A stretch of DNA of 64,000 nucleotides from an uncultured Phascolarctobacterium sp. (lineage in GTDB: Bacteria; Bacillota; Negativicutes; Acidaminococcales; Acidaminococcaceae). The DNA is taken from contig CASEIL010000002.1 in NCBI GenBank assembly GCA_949288065.1, positions 124,001-188,000 on the forward strand, given 5' to 3'. A program made the translations under genes and the position numbers. This document shows, in pieces, positions 15,847 to 24,396 of this stretch. Every line of letters starts with the position of its first letter. Position 1 is the stretch's first letter. The notes beneath the pieces are model-generated. The model did not search any database, was not told the origin of the DNA, and saw nothing but the letters and a program-made list of their open reading frames with translations.

Positions 15847-16188
15847 TTAACCTTTTCTGTTCACTATCAGCGATACGGAAGGCTGGCTGATGTTAAACAA
15901 ATTTGCCAAAAATATCTGGCTCAAGCCCTGCTCGTGGTAAAGCCGGTATATTTCGGCGTTGCGCTCCGCGCGTGTTTTAAAACGGTTAATGGCAATTTCT
16001 TCCACATTCTGCTCAAAGCCGTAATCGCGCACCACGGCAATTTTGCGTTTGCCGTCAGGCAGTTTTATTTTAAGCTCCCACATTTGTATGCCGCTTTTAC
16101 TGCGCGGGTTGTGCAGGCACAGCTCTATTTTGCCGTCACCGGCGATGTGTTTTAAGGTTTCTTCGTCTAACGACTGTTGAGTTAGCAC
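15847..16188 (-). CDS. Helix-turn-helix DNA-binding protein
   Basis: A 113-residue protein. The N-terminal two-thirds has 'IELCLHNPRSKSGIQMWELKIKLPDGKRKIAVVRDYG', a beta-rich region of unknown family. The C-terminal 40 residues, 'NAEIYRLYHEQGLSQIFLANLFNISQPSVSLIVNRKG', form a clear helix-turn-helix of the Trp-repressor/sigma-region-4 type. It uses a GTG start 8 nt after GGAGG; an ATG two bases earlier is out of frame. An AGATA-CGT-TATCT inverted repeat at 16236-16248 upstream may be its own operator. The target genes are unknown. Confidence 0.7.
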   Translation of the reverse strand: MLTQQSLDEETLKHIAGDGKIELCLHNPRSKSGIQMWELKIKLPDGKRKIAVVRDYGFEQNVEEIAINRFKTRAERNAEIYRLYHEQGLSQIFLANLFNISQPSVSLIVNRKG

Positions 16189-16235
16189 ATTCTTTTCCTC
16201 CTTTTATAATTTTTTATTTCACTTTACACCTTTGC

Positions 16236-16248
16236 AGATACGTTATCT
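16236..16248. promoter_or_regulatory. Possible operator of the HTH gene
   Basis: AGATA (16236-16240) and TATCT (16244-16248) form a 5-bp inverted repeat with a 3-base spacer, about 50 bases before the GTG start of the HTH gene. Confidence 0.3.
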
Positions 16249-16275
16249 CTTTTTAGTATTTACTTTCTCATTCAT

Positions 16276-16302
16276 GTTACTTTTTATGGGCTAAAAAGTA
16301 AC
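16276..16302. repeat. Perfect 11-bp inverted repeat (stem-loop)
   Basis: GTTACTTTTTA and TAAAAAGTAAC flank a TGGGC loop. It opens a 0.5-kb non-coding block rich in inverted repeats; related TACTTTTT and AAAAAGTA words recur near 16490 and 16560. Confidence 0.6.
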
Positions 16303-16880
16303 CAAAAAGCCTTCGCTCCTGCAAAAAATTTAACCGCTACGTATCAAAGGTGTTTGCCACTTGCAGCGCCTGCGGAACTCGCTTGCTGCGCAAGCTCAAA
16401 CATCCTCGGCAAATGCTGCAAGTGCCTTTTTATTTCAAGCCTCCGCTGATTTTTTGAAAGTCGCGCTCCGCCCAAATTCGCACTTTGGGTACTTTTTACT
16501 TTTGATAGTAATGTTATCATCAGTTTTTGCTTTATTAGATTGTATGTTGTGGACTTAACCAAAAAGTAAAAACGGTAAAGTATGACGCTCGGCAACACGC
16601 GGCATCGGATTTTAGCAACATTTGCTAAAAAGCAAATGCAAAAATCGTGTCTGAGCGAAGCGAATCTCGAATTTTTGCAGTTGCGATACTAATAGTTGCG
16701 CAGCAAGTCACGATAGTGACGCCGCAAAAAATCCGACTAGCCGCGGAACTTTCTTGGTTCGTTCTTTGGTTACAAAGAATGAACAATGAATAAAATAGTA
16801 AGAATATAGTACAAACCTTCTTACAAAGAACAAAATTAAAGTTTCAAACTTTTAAAAACAAAAACTATAACTTAATATTA
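16303..16880. other. Structured non-coding block, no gene recognised
   Basis: No credible coding frame is visible between the HTH gene and the autotransporter. The block has several hairpins: CACTTGCAGC (16358-16367) with GCTGCAAGTG (16415-16424), enclosing GCTTGC-TGC-GCAAGC (16381-16395) and followed by CCTTTTT; an ATTTGC/GCAAAT hairpin near 16620; and a longer imperfect pairing of CGCGGC..CGGATTTT near 16600 with AAAATCCG..GCCGCG near 16730. It resembles a decayed intergenic repeat element. Copies elsewhere in the genome would be needed to confirm this. Confidence 0.5.
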
Positions 16881-16926
16881 AAACTTGTTTAAAACAAAAG
16901 GGAGCTTTGCTCCCTTTTGTTTTTTA

Positions 16927-19900
16927 TCAGAACGTCCACTGTACACCGGCGTTAATCTGATACGTTTCGTCGTTATCGTTGCCGAAGGATTTTTCAAAAT
17001 CCATAAACGCATAGCTGTTTTTGCCCATTGCCGTTGCAAAGCCAAAGCCTACGTCGTACCACGTTCCCTCGTTTTCATAGGTTTCGTGCAATGTGCCGGT
17101 GGCGTCCGCCGCACTAATATCCTGCTCGCCTAAAAATTCGTGCAGCAAATCTGCTTTAACGTAAACCGTGCTGCGCTCGCTAAGGTCACGCCCAAGGCGG
17201 AAGCCCGCACGACCGATTAAGCTGTTAATACCGTCAAGGCTTACTTTGGTGCCCTGGCTGGTTACATAATCTGCACCGGTTACGCGTGCCAGTTGCAGCT
17301 GTGCCTGCGGCTCAAAATACCAGCCGCTGCCCATCTCGTTCTTTTTGCCGTATTCTGCGCTTACGCTGAATACGTTGTTGCTGTAATCGCCGCTGATTTT
17401 TTCGCCCGTTGTGCGTGCCATAATGTCAAAATCGTTTTCAAGGTGTCCCCATTTGGCAACGTAATCGGCATAATGCCCTTTGTCGCCCATCCAGGTGTCA
17501 TACAGCCACAGTCCATAGCGTTTTACATCGCCGTCACCCGCAATGCCGGTGTATTCAGCCTTGCCGTCCATGTAGTCAATGGCAAAGCCAACACGGCGCT
17601 CGCCGTTGTCACATTCCTGCTTTTCTTCGTAGCCCATTTCGTACATCGTGTTCTGGCTTCTAAAAGCATCGTCCTTGCCGATTCTATCGTGGCGGATGCG
17701 CACCCATATGCCGCTGTTTTCTTCATTATCAAGGTATTTTGCTTCACCAACGCGTTTGTTCAATCTATCCATATAAATAGCGTTGTTGTAGTTAACCTTG
17801 CTCATGTTAATAATGGTTTTGCCCGCGTCACTTACCTTATCGCCGGAGCTGTCTTTAGCCAGCAGCCAGTTAGTAGCACCTGCATAATTTTTATCAACAT
17901 ACTTGTCACCCGGTTTTACTTCATCAAATTCAGTACCACCATTATAGCCTTCATTTTCTTTTTTGCTATCATTTACATCATATTTTTCGCTTTTAATAAC
18001 AAATGCATTATTCATTACGCCGTTATCTGTAAGCATGATGCCATTTTTATCATTGCCGTAGCTGCCAAAATTATAATCACCGCTAAAAGTCAAATTTTCA
18101 GAATTTACGGTTGCAAAACGCAGGCTGTCACCGTCTTTCAAATTTTCCAAACCGTTAATGCTGTTAATCCACAGTTTCTGCTCTCCAACTGCATTACCTT
18201 TAATAAACAGCATATCACTAACGCTGTGTTCTGTATCCAAATCCATTACAAAGGTATGGCTGCCTTCAAGGTCGCCAATATGTACCGCATGCGATGTAAC
18301 ATCAGCACTGCCGTTACGCATATCAATAACGCCGCCGGTACCTTCAAGTTTTGTAAGCCAGCTTTGACCGGTTACATCCCATGTCGCACCTTCGGCAAGG
18401 TTTACATTTACAGTACCGCTGGCAGCAATATCATGGCTGAATTTAGGGTTAAAAAATCCGCTCTCTACCTGTCCTTTCAAATCAGCGTCCTGATAGTCGT
18501 CCGCACGGCCTGTCCATGTACTGCCGCTTGTTAAGTTAATACTTAATTTGCCGCCGTTAGCGGAAAGCGCATCACCGGTTAATTTAAGCGTACCGGCATT
18601 ATTGCGCGCACTTAAAGTGCTGATACCGCTTTCTGCATTGCCAATGGTAATATTGCCGCCGTAACCGCTGATAATATCGCCTTTAATATCACTGCCTAAA
18701 CCATAGTTAAGGTTGATGTTGTTGGTGCCGCCTAACGGATTTTCAAAATCGGCACTTTCTTCATTCCAACCTTCCGTGCCTGCCACAACGGCAATATCCT
18801 GCCCGCCGCTGGTGCTGATTGTTGTTGTACCATTAATAGTAATGTTGCCGCCTACTGTTGACCAAAGCCCGTAAACTTTGGAACCTTCTGCCGCACCATT
18901 TGCATTTGCAGAAATATTTGCCGCACCGTTAACAGTAACATTACCGCCACTTGTTTTAATACCAACATTTTCAACAATGCCACCGGTTGAATTTGTTGTA
19001 ATCTCTATATCAGCAGTATTAACAATATTATTACCATAAGTAAATAAATAACCTTCTGCCATTAGATTACTAATGGTTTTAATACCTGCTACACTCACGT
19101 TACCATTACTGTTTGCAGTTACATTAACAGAACTTTTTTCAACAACTTCAATTAAAGTATTTGCATTTGATTTATAAGAACTTCCTATAATACCCGTAGC
19201 TTCTACTGCTGCATCTTGTTCGTTTGTCGCAGCAACAGTTATATCTGCACTTTTTACAGCAATAACATTTGTAACATTCTTTTTGCTACTAACCGCATTT
19301 AAACCTTCCGCCACACTTAACATATAACCATAATCACTTCTGCCACCCGAACTAGCTTGAGCTTTAATAACTACGTCACCGGCAGCAATAATATTATAAG
19401 CAGTATTCTCACTTTTTTCACCTGTTTGACTCAAATCTATTCCCGTTGCCGTAGCTTCTTCATTGTTATTTTGAGAAGTATTATTTGCTGTTACGTTAAT
19501 TTCTACTCTATCTAAGCTTTTTACTGTTTCTCTCAAATTGACAACATCATTAAATTTTTCAAAATCGCTGTTATTATAATTACCCTGATAGCCTAAAATT
19601 ATTTTATTATTATTGCCAGATGCATTTCCATCCATATGTACACCAGTAAGTCTATTATATAAATCAAGATCTTCATTTATTGTGCTTGTATTTGTTATAA
19701 TGCCGGTACCATATACTAACAAATTATCTTCATCGCCTGAAATATTGCCGCCATACAAATTAATGGCATGAATATCATAACTGTTATCAGTATTTGTTAA
19801 AGTAATATTTCCATTGCCTAAATAAATTTTATTATTCGTACCATTTAATTGAACTGCACTATTGCCACCTATTATTTCAAAATTAGCACCTTCACGCATG

Positions 19901-20289
19901 TCCAGCACAGAATTTGAACCACGTGTTGATATTCCGTAAAGTACATCTGGATCAAATTTTCCTTCACCTTTCTGCATTTTTATATCTATTGCACCAGCAA
20001 TAACAATATTTTCATTTTCAGCATTAATGCCTATAGTATTAAAATCAAATGTTTGAGTGCTTTGATTTTGATAATATGTTTTTAAATCAAGTACTGCGCC
20101 ATCACCTAAAGTATAAGTATATGTATTAGTGCTTTCGTTATAAGTTTTTTGTGGTTCAGTATATTTATCATCAGCACCGCTTATCGCTTCTGTATATGTT
20201 GTTGCCGCCTGTGCCATGCCATACGGCAGCATTAACAGCACGCTTAACGTAACCGCCTTTGCTAAATTCTTCTTCATCGTCCTTTTCAT
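16927..20289 (-). CDS. Autotransporter (type V secretion) with outer-membrane beta-barrel
   Basis: A 1120-residue surface protein. A signal peptide (residues 1 to about 26, ending 'LLMLPYGMAQA') leads to a long Asn/Gly/Thr-rich passenger of beta-helix character, with 'NITINGTTTISTSGG'-type repeats. The C-terminal 260 residues form the autotransporter barrel, from 'SGIWVRIRHDRIG' to the terminal 'NAGVQWTF', ending in the Phe required for BAM recognition. I chose ATG 20289 from its AAAGGAG site. The N-terminal passenger DNA is more AT-rich than the barrel-coding part. A G8 tract lies in its promoter. The passenger is probably an adhesin or surface-display domain; no protease motif was seen. Confidence 0.92.
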   Translation of the reverse strand: MKRTMKKNLAKAVTLSVLLMLPYGMAQAATTYTEAISGADDKYTEPQKTYNESTNTYTYTLGDGAVLDLKTYYQNQSTQTFDFNTIGINAENENIVIAGAIDIKMQKGEGKFDPDVLYGISTRGSNSVLDMREGANFEIIGGNSAVQLNGTNNKIYLGNGNITLTNTDNSYDIHAINLYGGNISGDEDNLLVYGTGIITNTSTINEDLDLYNRLTGVHMDGNASGNNNKIILGYQGNYNNSDFEKFNDVVNLRETVKSLDRVEINVTANNTSQNNNEEATATGIDLSQTGEKSENTAYNIIAAGDVVIKAQASSGGRSDYGYMLSVAEGLNAVSSKKNVTNVIAVKSADITVAATNEQDAAVEATGIIGSSYKSNANTLIEVVEKSSVNVTANSNGNVSVAGIKTISNLMAEGYLFTYGNNIVNTADIEITTNSTGGIVENVGIKTSGGNVTVNGAANISANANGAAEGSKVYGLWSTVGGNITINGTTTISTSGGQDIAVVAGTEGWNEESADFENPLGGTNNINLNYGLGSDIKGDIISGYGGNITIGNAESGISTLSARNNAGTLKLTGDALSANGGKLSINLTSGSTWTGRADDYQDADLKGQVESGFFNPKFSHDIAASGTVNVNLAEGATWDVTGQSWLTKLEGTGGVIDMRNGSADVTSHAVHIGDLEGSHTFVMDLDTEHSVSDMLFIKGNAVGEQKLWINSINGLENLKDGDSLRFATVNSENLTFSGDYNFGSYGNDKNGIMLTDNGVMNNAFVIKSEKYDVNDSKKENEGYNGGTEFDEVKPGDKYVDKNYAGATNWLLAKDSSGDKVSDAGKTIINMSKVNYNNAIYMDRLNKRVGEAKYLDNEENSGIWVRIRHDRIGKDDAFRSQNTMYEMGYEEKQECDNGERRVGFAIDYMDGKAEYTGIAGDGDVKRYGLWLYDTWMGDKGHYADYVAKWGHLENDFDIMARTTGEKISGDYSNNVFSVSAEYGKKNEMGSGWYFEPQAQLQLARVTGADYVTSQGTKVSLDGINSLIGRAGFRLGRDLSERSTVYVKADLLHEFLGEQDISAADATGTLHETYENEGTWYDVGFGFATAMGKNSYAFMDFEKSFGNDNDETYQINAGVQWTF

Positions 20290-20337
20290 TTCTAAACTCT
20301 CCTTTTGTAAGTTTTTGCCACCCACACCTGTAGCTAT

Positions 20338-20368
20338 ATTATAATACCACACAAATCCCCCCCCGCAA
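20338..20368 (-). promoter_or_regulatory. Autotransporter promoter with G8 tract (candidate phase-variable switch)
   Basis: On the minus strand TTGCGG (20363-20368) runs into eight consecutive G residues (20357-20364), followed by TATTAT/TATAAT (20338-20346). The spacing is 19 nt to TATAAT or 16 nt to TATTAT. Slippage in the tract would change the spacer length and so promoter strength. Confidence 0.6.
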
Positions 20369-20477
20369 GACATTTTGGTTTATTTGTGATTTTCTTTACG
20401 TTGTCTTGCGCACTGGTAACTTTTATGTAAAACCCAAAACTTTTTAGTTTACCATAAAAAATTTTGCAAAAACAGAC

Positions 20478-20507
20478 TTGTTTTTTGGCTTTTCTTTTCG
20501 GTATAAT
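20478..20507 (+). promoter_or_regulatory. Weak promoter for the sigma-like gene
   Basis: TATAAT at 20502-20507 is clear. The best -35 is TTGTTT at 20478-20483 with an 18-nt spacer. The remainder of the 210-base divergent region holds nothing else I can name. Confidence 0.45.
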
Positions 20508-20584
20508 GGGTTTCGCCGCTTTTACAGGGTGCGCACCGCAAAAGCAGGTTAAAAAATTTTTTATCAAGAAAGGAGTCATTAACA

Positions 20585-21325
20585 ATGACCGAAAACCAAA
20601 AATTTAATACTGTTAACCATTTTGCAGGTGCCAAAAACGAACACCCGCCTCAGCACAGCGCCAATACCAAAGCATTTGCAAGCCTTGCCCAACGGGCTGA
20701 AACTGTTGCCAATGCCGAACAGCAAGCAGAAAGCACTAATAGTATAGCGCAAACTGCTGATACTACCGTAAATGAGCAGGCACAAAAATTAAAAGCGCTC
20801 GTAACCGCCGCACAAAACGACAGCACCCAAGCGCTGGAAGAACTTTGTATTATGTTTGAATCCCTGTTCCGTAAGGAAATGAAACGTGAGATTTTTTATA
20901 ATTCGATAGGCTTTGAGGAAGGTTTAAGCCTTGCACGTTTACGCTTTATTGAAATTATAATGAGTTATAATGGTGCAGATTTTACTAACCTGCCCGGTTA
21001 TATCCGCTGCCGCATTCATTTTGCGCTTTATGATGAAATGAAAAAAGCGTGGGAACGCCAAAACAATGAAGCTGCCCTGCCCGCTGATGACGGCGAAGCA
21101 AATATATCCGCCCTTGGCTATAATGTTATAGAGCGTGAGGAGTTAGCTATTTTGCTGGAACTGGCACTAAAAAAGCTAAATGAAAAGCAGCGTAAAACTA
21201 TAAAAGCCTTATACTTTGAAGGCTACACCGGCAAAGAGTTTGCCGAAAAACAAAAAATAACGCCTGCCATGGTTAGCAAAAACCACAAGCAGGCGTTAAA
21301 AAATCTAAAACAGAATATTGCTTAA
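20585..21325 (+). CDS. Sigma-70-family-like regulator with region-4 HTH
   Basis: A 246-residue protein. Residues 1 to about 75 are a Gln/Ala/Asn-rich, probably disordered extension. Residues about 80-160 resemble a divergent sigma region 2 ('ALEELCIMFESLFRKEMKREIFYN' to 'LPGYIRCRIHFALYDEMKKAWERQ'). The C-terminal 60 residues are a clear region 4 ('LELALKKLNEKQRKTIKALYFEGYTGKEFAEKQKITPAMVSKNHKQALKNLKQ'). AAAGGAG precedes the ATG. It is divergent from the phase-variable autotransporter, so it may control it, but this is only suggested by position. The long N-terminal extension is unusual for the family. Confidence 0.75.
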   Translation: MTENQKFNTVNHFAGAKNEHPPQHSANTKAFASLAQRAETVANAEQQAESTNSIAQTADTTVNEQAQKLKALVTAAQNDSTQALEELCIMFESLFRKEMKREIFYNSIGFEEGLSLARLRFIEIIMSYNGADFTNLPGYIRCRIHFALYDEMKKAWERQNNEAALPADDGEANISALGYNVIEREELAILLELALKKLNEKQRKTIKALYFEGYTGKEFAEKQKITPAMVSKNHKQALKNLKQNIA

Positions 21326-21339
21326 TAGATAAAAAATAA

Positions 21340-21372
21340 ACTCTCATACAAACGGTATGAGAGTGTTTTACT
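21340..21372 (+). terminator. Terminator after the sigma-like gene
   Basis: ACTCTCATAC (21340-21349) pairs perfectly with GTATGAGAGT (21355-21364), followed by GTTTTACTTT. Confidence 0.85.
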
Positions 21373-21376
21373 TTAT

Positions 21377-21404
21377 TTGACTTTTTACGCATGTTTGCTA
21401 TAAT
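21377..21404 (+). promoter_or_regulatory. Promoter of the candidate antitoxin RNA
   Basis: TTGACT (21377-21382) and TATAAT (21399-21404) are 16 nt apart. No coding frame follows, only the short structured RNA described next. Confidence 0.7.
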
Positions 21405-21410
21405 ATTTAT

Positions 21411-21515
21411 AGAAACGAAAAAGGCTGCCGATAGACGGTTAGCCGCAAATTATAGTGAAAACTTAAAGTAAGCCGTCACAAACTTGCAGGTCCTGTGGCG
21501 GCTTACTTGCTTTTA
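21411..21515 (+). ncRNA. Candidate type I antitoxin antisense RNA
   Basis: This predicted RNA of about 105 nt begins a few bases after a strong promoter, forms a 5' hairpin (GGCTGCCG..CGGTTAGCC, 21422-21444), and ends in a 15-bp stem (21466-21480 with 21494-21508) followed by GCTTTT. Its 3' end is complementary to the end of the small hydrophobic peptide gene on the other strand. This is the layout of TxpA/RatA and BsrG/SR4 systems, in which the antisense RNA pairs with the 3' end of the toxin mRNA. The RNA itself is inferred from sequence only. Confidence 0.6.
21466..21508. terminator. Shared bidirectional terminator stem of toxin and antitoxin RNAs
   Basis: AAGTAAGCCG(T)CACA pairs with TGTGGCGGCTTACTT over 15 bp (one G-U). 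Short T tracts follow on both strands. Confidence 0.7.
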
Positions 21516-21601
21516 CGTGACAAATCTTTTCCGAGGGTATAACCCAGAGAAAAAACTGCTATTGTATAACTTGCAATCGCAAGAAACGATAACATATCCA
21601 C
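21503..21601 (-). CDS. Holin-like small hydrophobic peptide, candidate type I toxin
   Basis: A 32-residue peptide starting at GTG 21601 (or 30 residues from ATG 21595), with AGGAGGGG 7 nt before the GTG. The sequence MDMLSFLAIASYTIAVFS continues LGYTLGKDLSRKSK: a single transmembrane helix with a basic tail, the pattern of Firmicute type I membrane toxins. Its mRNA should start near 21726 and carry a leader of about 125 nt with mutually exclusive CCCTCC/GGAGGG pairings that could hide the ribosome binding site. Its stop codon lies inside the terminator stem shared with the antisense RNA. Confidence 0.65.
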   Translation of the reverse strand: MDMLSFLAIASYTIAVFSLGYTLGKDLSRKSK

Positions 21602-21732
21602 GTTATCCCCTCCTGCATAGTATTTCCGTCTTTTGGCAACGCCCTAAGCCGGATTTCTATTTTATCGGAGGGTCACAGTCCCTCCGCTGGAGGGCTAACC
21701 ACCTACCGTTATGGCAGCACATTTGCTTTATT

Positions 21733-21761
21733 ATTCTAACAGAAAAATATAAAACTGTAAA
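21733..21761 (-). promoter_or_regulatory. Promoter of the candidate toxin mRNA
   Basis: On the minus strand TTTACA (21756-21761) and TAGAAT (21733-21738) are 17 nt apart, about 130 bases before the toxin start. Confidence 0.65.
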
Positions 21762-21768
21762 GATAGCA

Positions 21769-21815
21769 AACAGGCTTTCACCTAAATATTTAGGTGAAAG
21801 CCTGTTTTGTTTTTT
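21769..21815. terminator. Terminator of the trp operon, perfect 19-bp palindrome
   Basis: A 38-base perfect palindrome (21769-21806) has T-rich sequence on its plus-strand side (TTGTTTTTT). It lies immediately beyond the trpA stop codon and separates trp from the toxin promoter. Confidence 0.75.
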
Positions 21816-22596
21816 ACACTGTCCCATGCACCGCCGCTGCCATTTGGTATACATAATCGGTTACGGGTTTCAGGCAGTTTATTCCGTGTTCGCCTACAAT
21901 GCGCACTACGGCGCTGCCTACTATTGCGCCGTCGGTAATTTGCGCCATTTCCACCGCCTGCTGCGGCGTGGCAATGCCAAAGCCAACTGCGGCGGGCACG
22001 TTTGTTACCTCGCGTATTTTGGTGGCAATGGCGGCGATGTCGGTCGTTATATCCTGCCGCACGCCGGTTACGCCCAGCGACGATACTATGTACACATAGC
22101 CCTGTGCCTCGCGCGCAATCATTTTTATGCGCTCGTCGGAAGTAGGCGCTACCAGAGGTATTAAATCCACGCCGTACTTACCGCACAGTTCCGCCAGCGG
22201 CGCTTTTTCTTCATACGGCACGTCCGGCACGATAATGCCATCCACGCCGGTGCGCTGGCAGGCTGCCAAAAATTTTTCCGTTCCGTAGGTAAAAATGGGG
22301 TTAATGTAGGTTAAAAACACCAGCGGCACGTTTGTTTCCTGGCGCACTTCTGCCAGCATGTCAAAAATTTTATCGGTGGTGGTGCCTGCGCTTAAAGCGC
22401 GGATATTAGCCTCCTGTATTACTTCGCCCTCCGCCACCGGGTCTGAAAATGGTATGCCAAGCTCCACGATATCCGCCCCGGCGTTAGCCATGGCAACGAT
22501 GAGCTGTTTGGTTAGCTGAAGGTTCGGGTCGCCCGCCGTGATGAACGGAATAAAGCATTTACGCTGTTTTTGAAAGGCTGCCGCTATTTTACTCAT
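21814..22596 (-). CDS. trpA: Tryptophan synthase alpha subunit
   Basis: A 260-residue TIM barrel that cleaves indole-3-glycerol phosphate to indole, which is channelled to TrpB. The catalytic Glu is in 'ELGIPFSDP' and the catalytic Asp in '[10 protein letters not shown]'; the phosphate-binding '[10 protein letters not shown]' is also present. I chose ATG 22596 because it follows GGGGGTGG and overlaps the end of trpB by 8 bases, as is usual; the frame open further upstream is not used. It is the last gene of the trpDCFBA operon. Confidence 0.96.
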   Translation of the reverse strand: MSKIAAAFQKQRKCFIPFITAGDPNLQLTKQLIVAMANAGADIVELGIPFSDPVAEGEVIQEANIRALSAGTTTDKIFDMLAEVRQETNVPLVFLTYINPIFTYGTEKFLAACQRTGVDGIIVPDVPYEEKAPLAELCGKYGVDLIPLVAPTSDERIKMIAREAQGYVYIVSSLGVTGVRQDITTDIAAIATKIREVTNVPAAVGFGIATPQQAVEMAQITDGAIVGSAVVRIVGEHGINCLKPVTDYVYQMAAAVHGTV

Positions 22597-23782
22597 GTAA
22601 ATCCACCCCCATGTATCTTGCAATGGGCGCTACATCCTTATCGCCGCGCCCGGAAACATTTACTACAATAATTTTATCCTTCGGCAAAGCCGGCGCCAGC
22701 TTTTGCGCGTAGGCAATGGCGTGGGCGCTTTCAATCGCCGGAATGATGCCTTCCGTGCGCGAAAGGTAGCTGAACGCCGCTACTGCCTCGTCATCCGTTG
22801 CCGATACATACTGCGCACGCCCTGTATCGTACAGCTCGGCGTGTTCCGGCCCGATGCCGGGGTAATCCAGCCCGGCAGAAATGCTGTACACCGGCGCAAT
22901 CTGCCCGTATTCATCCTGCAAAAAGTAAGATTTCATTCCGTGGAAAATGCCGATGCTGCCGCGGGCAATGGTTGCCGCCGTCTGCGCCGTGTTTACGCCG
23001 CGCCCCGCCGCTTCCACGCCGATGAGCTGCACCTCGTTATCTGGAATAAAATCATAAAACAGGCCCATGGCGTTGCTGCCGCCGCCCACGCATGCCATTA
23101 CCACATCCGGCAGGCGGCCTTCTTTTTCCAGCATTTGCGCTTTAACTTCCTTGCCGATAACGCTCTGAAAATCGCGCACCATTTGCGGGTACGGGTGCGG
23201 GCCCATAACGCTGCCCAGCACATAATAGGTGTCGTTAACATGTGCCGTCCACTGGCGCAGCGCCTCGTTAACAGCGTCCTTTAAAGTTTTGGTACCGCTT
23301 TCCACCGCCACAACCTTCGCGCCCAAAAGCTCCATGCGGAACACGTTCAGCGCCTGGCGCTCGGTATCTTCGCGCCCCATGTAAACCGTACATTCCATGT
23401 CCATCAGCGCCGCCGCTGTTGCCGTTGCCACGCCGTGCTGCCCCGCACCGGTTTCTGCCAGCACGCGTTTTTTGCCCATTTTCTTGGCCAGCAGCACCTG
23501 CCCCAGCACGTTGTTAATTTTGTGCGAGCCGGTGTGGTTTAAGTCCTCGCGCTTTAAATAAATCTTCGCGCCGCCCAAATCCTTCGTCATTTTTTCTGCG
23601 TAGTACAAAAGCGAAGGCCTGTTGGCGTATTCGTGGAACAATTCCTGCAATTCCCGGTTAAACTCCGGGTCGTTTTTATAATATTCGTAAGCCTCTTCCA
23701 GCTCAATTACCGCGTTCATCAGCGTTTCGGGTATGTACTGCCCGCCGTGCACTCCGTATCTGCCCTTAGTCATTTCGTTCAT
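22589..23782 (-). CDS. trpB: Tryptophan synthase beta subunit
   Basis: A 397-residue PLP enzyme that condenses indole with serine. The PLP lysine lies in '[15 protein letters not shown]', and the phosphate-binding glycine loop is '[10 protein letters not shown]'. The N-terminal '[16 protein letters not shown]' is typical of TrpB1, the form that pairs with TrpA. It overlaps trpF upstream by 4 bases and trpA downstream by 8, indicating tight coupling. Confidence 0.97.
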   Translation of the reverse strand: MNEMTKGRYGVHGGQYIPETLMNAVIELEEAYEYYKNDPEFNRELQELFHEYANRPSLLYYAEKMTKDLGGAKIYLKREDLNHTGSHKINNVLGQVLLAKKMGKKRVLAETGAGQHGVATATAAALMDMECTVYMGREDTERQALNVFRMELLGAKVVAVESGTKTLKDAVNEALRQWTAHVNDTYYVLGSVMGPHPYPQMVRDFQSVIGKEVKAQMLEKEGRLPDVVMACVGGGSNAMGLFYDFIPDNEVQLIGVEAAGRGVNTAQTAATIARGSIGIFHGMKSYFLQDEYGQIAPVYSISAGLDYPGIGPEHAELYDTGRAQYVSATDDEAVAAFSYLSRTEGIIPAIESAHAIAYAQKLAPALPKDKIIVVNVSGRGDKDVAPIARYMGVDLHE

Positions 23783-24396
23783 CCTTTCGCCTGTTTTATA
23801 AAAACCTGTATCTTCTTCTCGTCCTTACTGCCTGCGGTTTCCACGCCGCCGCTCACGTCCACGGCGTAGGGCTGCGCAAGTTTAAGCGCCTGCCGCACAT
23901 TTTGTGCGTTCAGCCCGCCTGCCAAAAAGTAAGGCTTGTTTATGTTAACGCCGCTTAAAAGCTGCACATTAAACTGCCTGCCCGTGCCGCCGTAGGCGGA
24001 TTGGCTGTAAGTGTCAAACAGCAGGTAATCGCAATCGTAATAAGCGGCCCGCTTAATATCGTTTTCATCCTGCACGCGCACTGCCTTAATGATGGGCAGC
24101 GGGCACAGCCTTTTAAGCCTTGCAATGTAGGCGTTGTCCTCATCGCCGTGCAGCTGCACCAAATCTATAATGCCGCGTTCCGCAGCGGCGGCAATTTCTT
24201 CCACCGGTGCGTTTACAAACACGCCAACGGTTTTAATGCGCGCGTCCAAAAGTTTTTTCAGCCTGGCGGCGATGATGAGGCTGACATACCTTTTACTGAG
24301 CGGGTAAAACACAAAGCCTGCGTAATCCGGCTTCTGGCGGTTCAGCACTGCTACGTCCGCCGCTGTTTTAATGCCGCAGATTTTTACTTTAACCAT
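23779..24396 (-). CDS. trpF: Phosphoribosylanthranilate isomerase
   Basis: A 205-residue TIM barrel converting phosphoribosylanthranilate to CdRP. It has the N-terminal '[16 protein letters not shown]' with the catalytic Cys, '[10 protein letters not shown]', and the C-terminal '[15 protein letters not shown]' and '[19 protein letters not shown]' motifs. The start overlaps the trpC stop in a TAATG arrangement. Confidence 0.95.
   Translation of the reverse strand: MVKVKICGIKTAADVAVLNRQKPDYAGFVFYPLSKRYVSLIIAARLKKLLDARIKTVGVFVNAPVEEIAAAAERGIIDLVQLHGDEDNAYIARLKRLCPLPIIKAVRVQDENDIKRAAYYDCDYLLFDTYSQSAYGGTGRQFNVQLLSGVNINKPYFLAGGLNAQNVRQALKLAQPYAVDVSGGVETAGSKDEKKIQVFIKQAKG

Noticed and set aside
20290-20373. 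Autotransporter start at ATG 20373, giving a longer protein with the G8 tract inside the coding sequence
   Set aside because: No ribosome binding site precedes it, the added residues are not signal-peptide-like, and ATG 20289 has AAAGGAG and begins a proper signal peptide.
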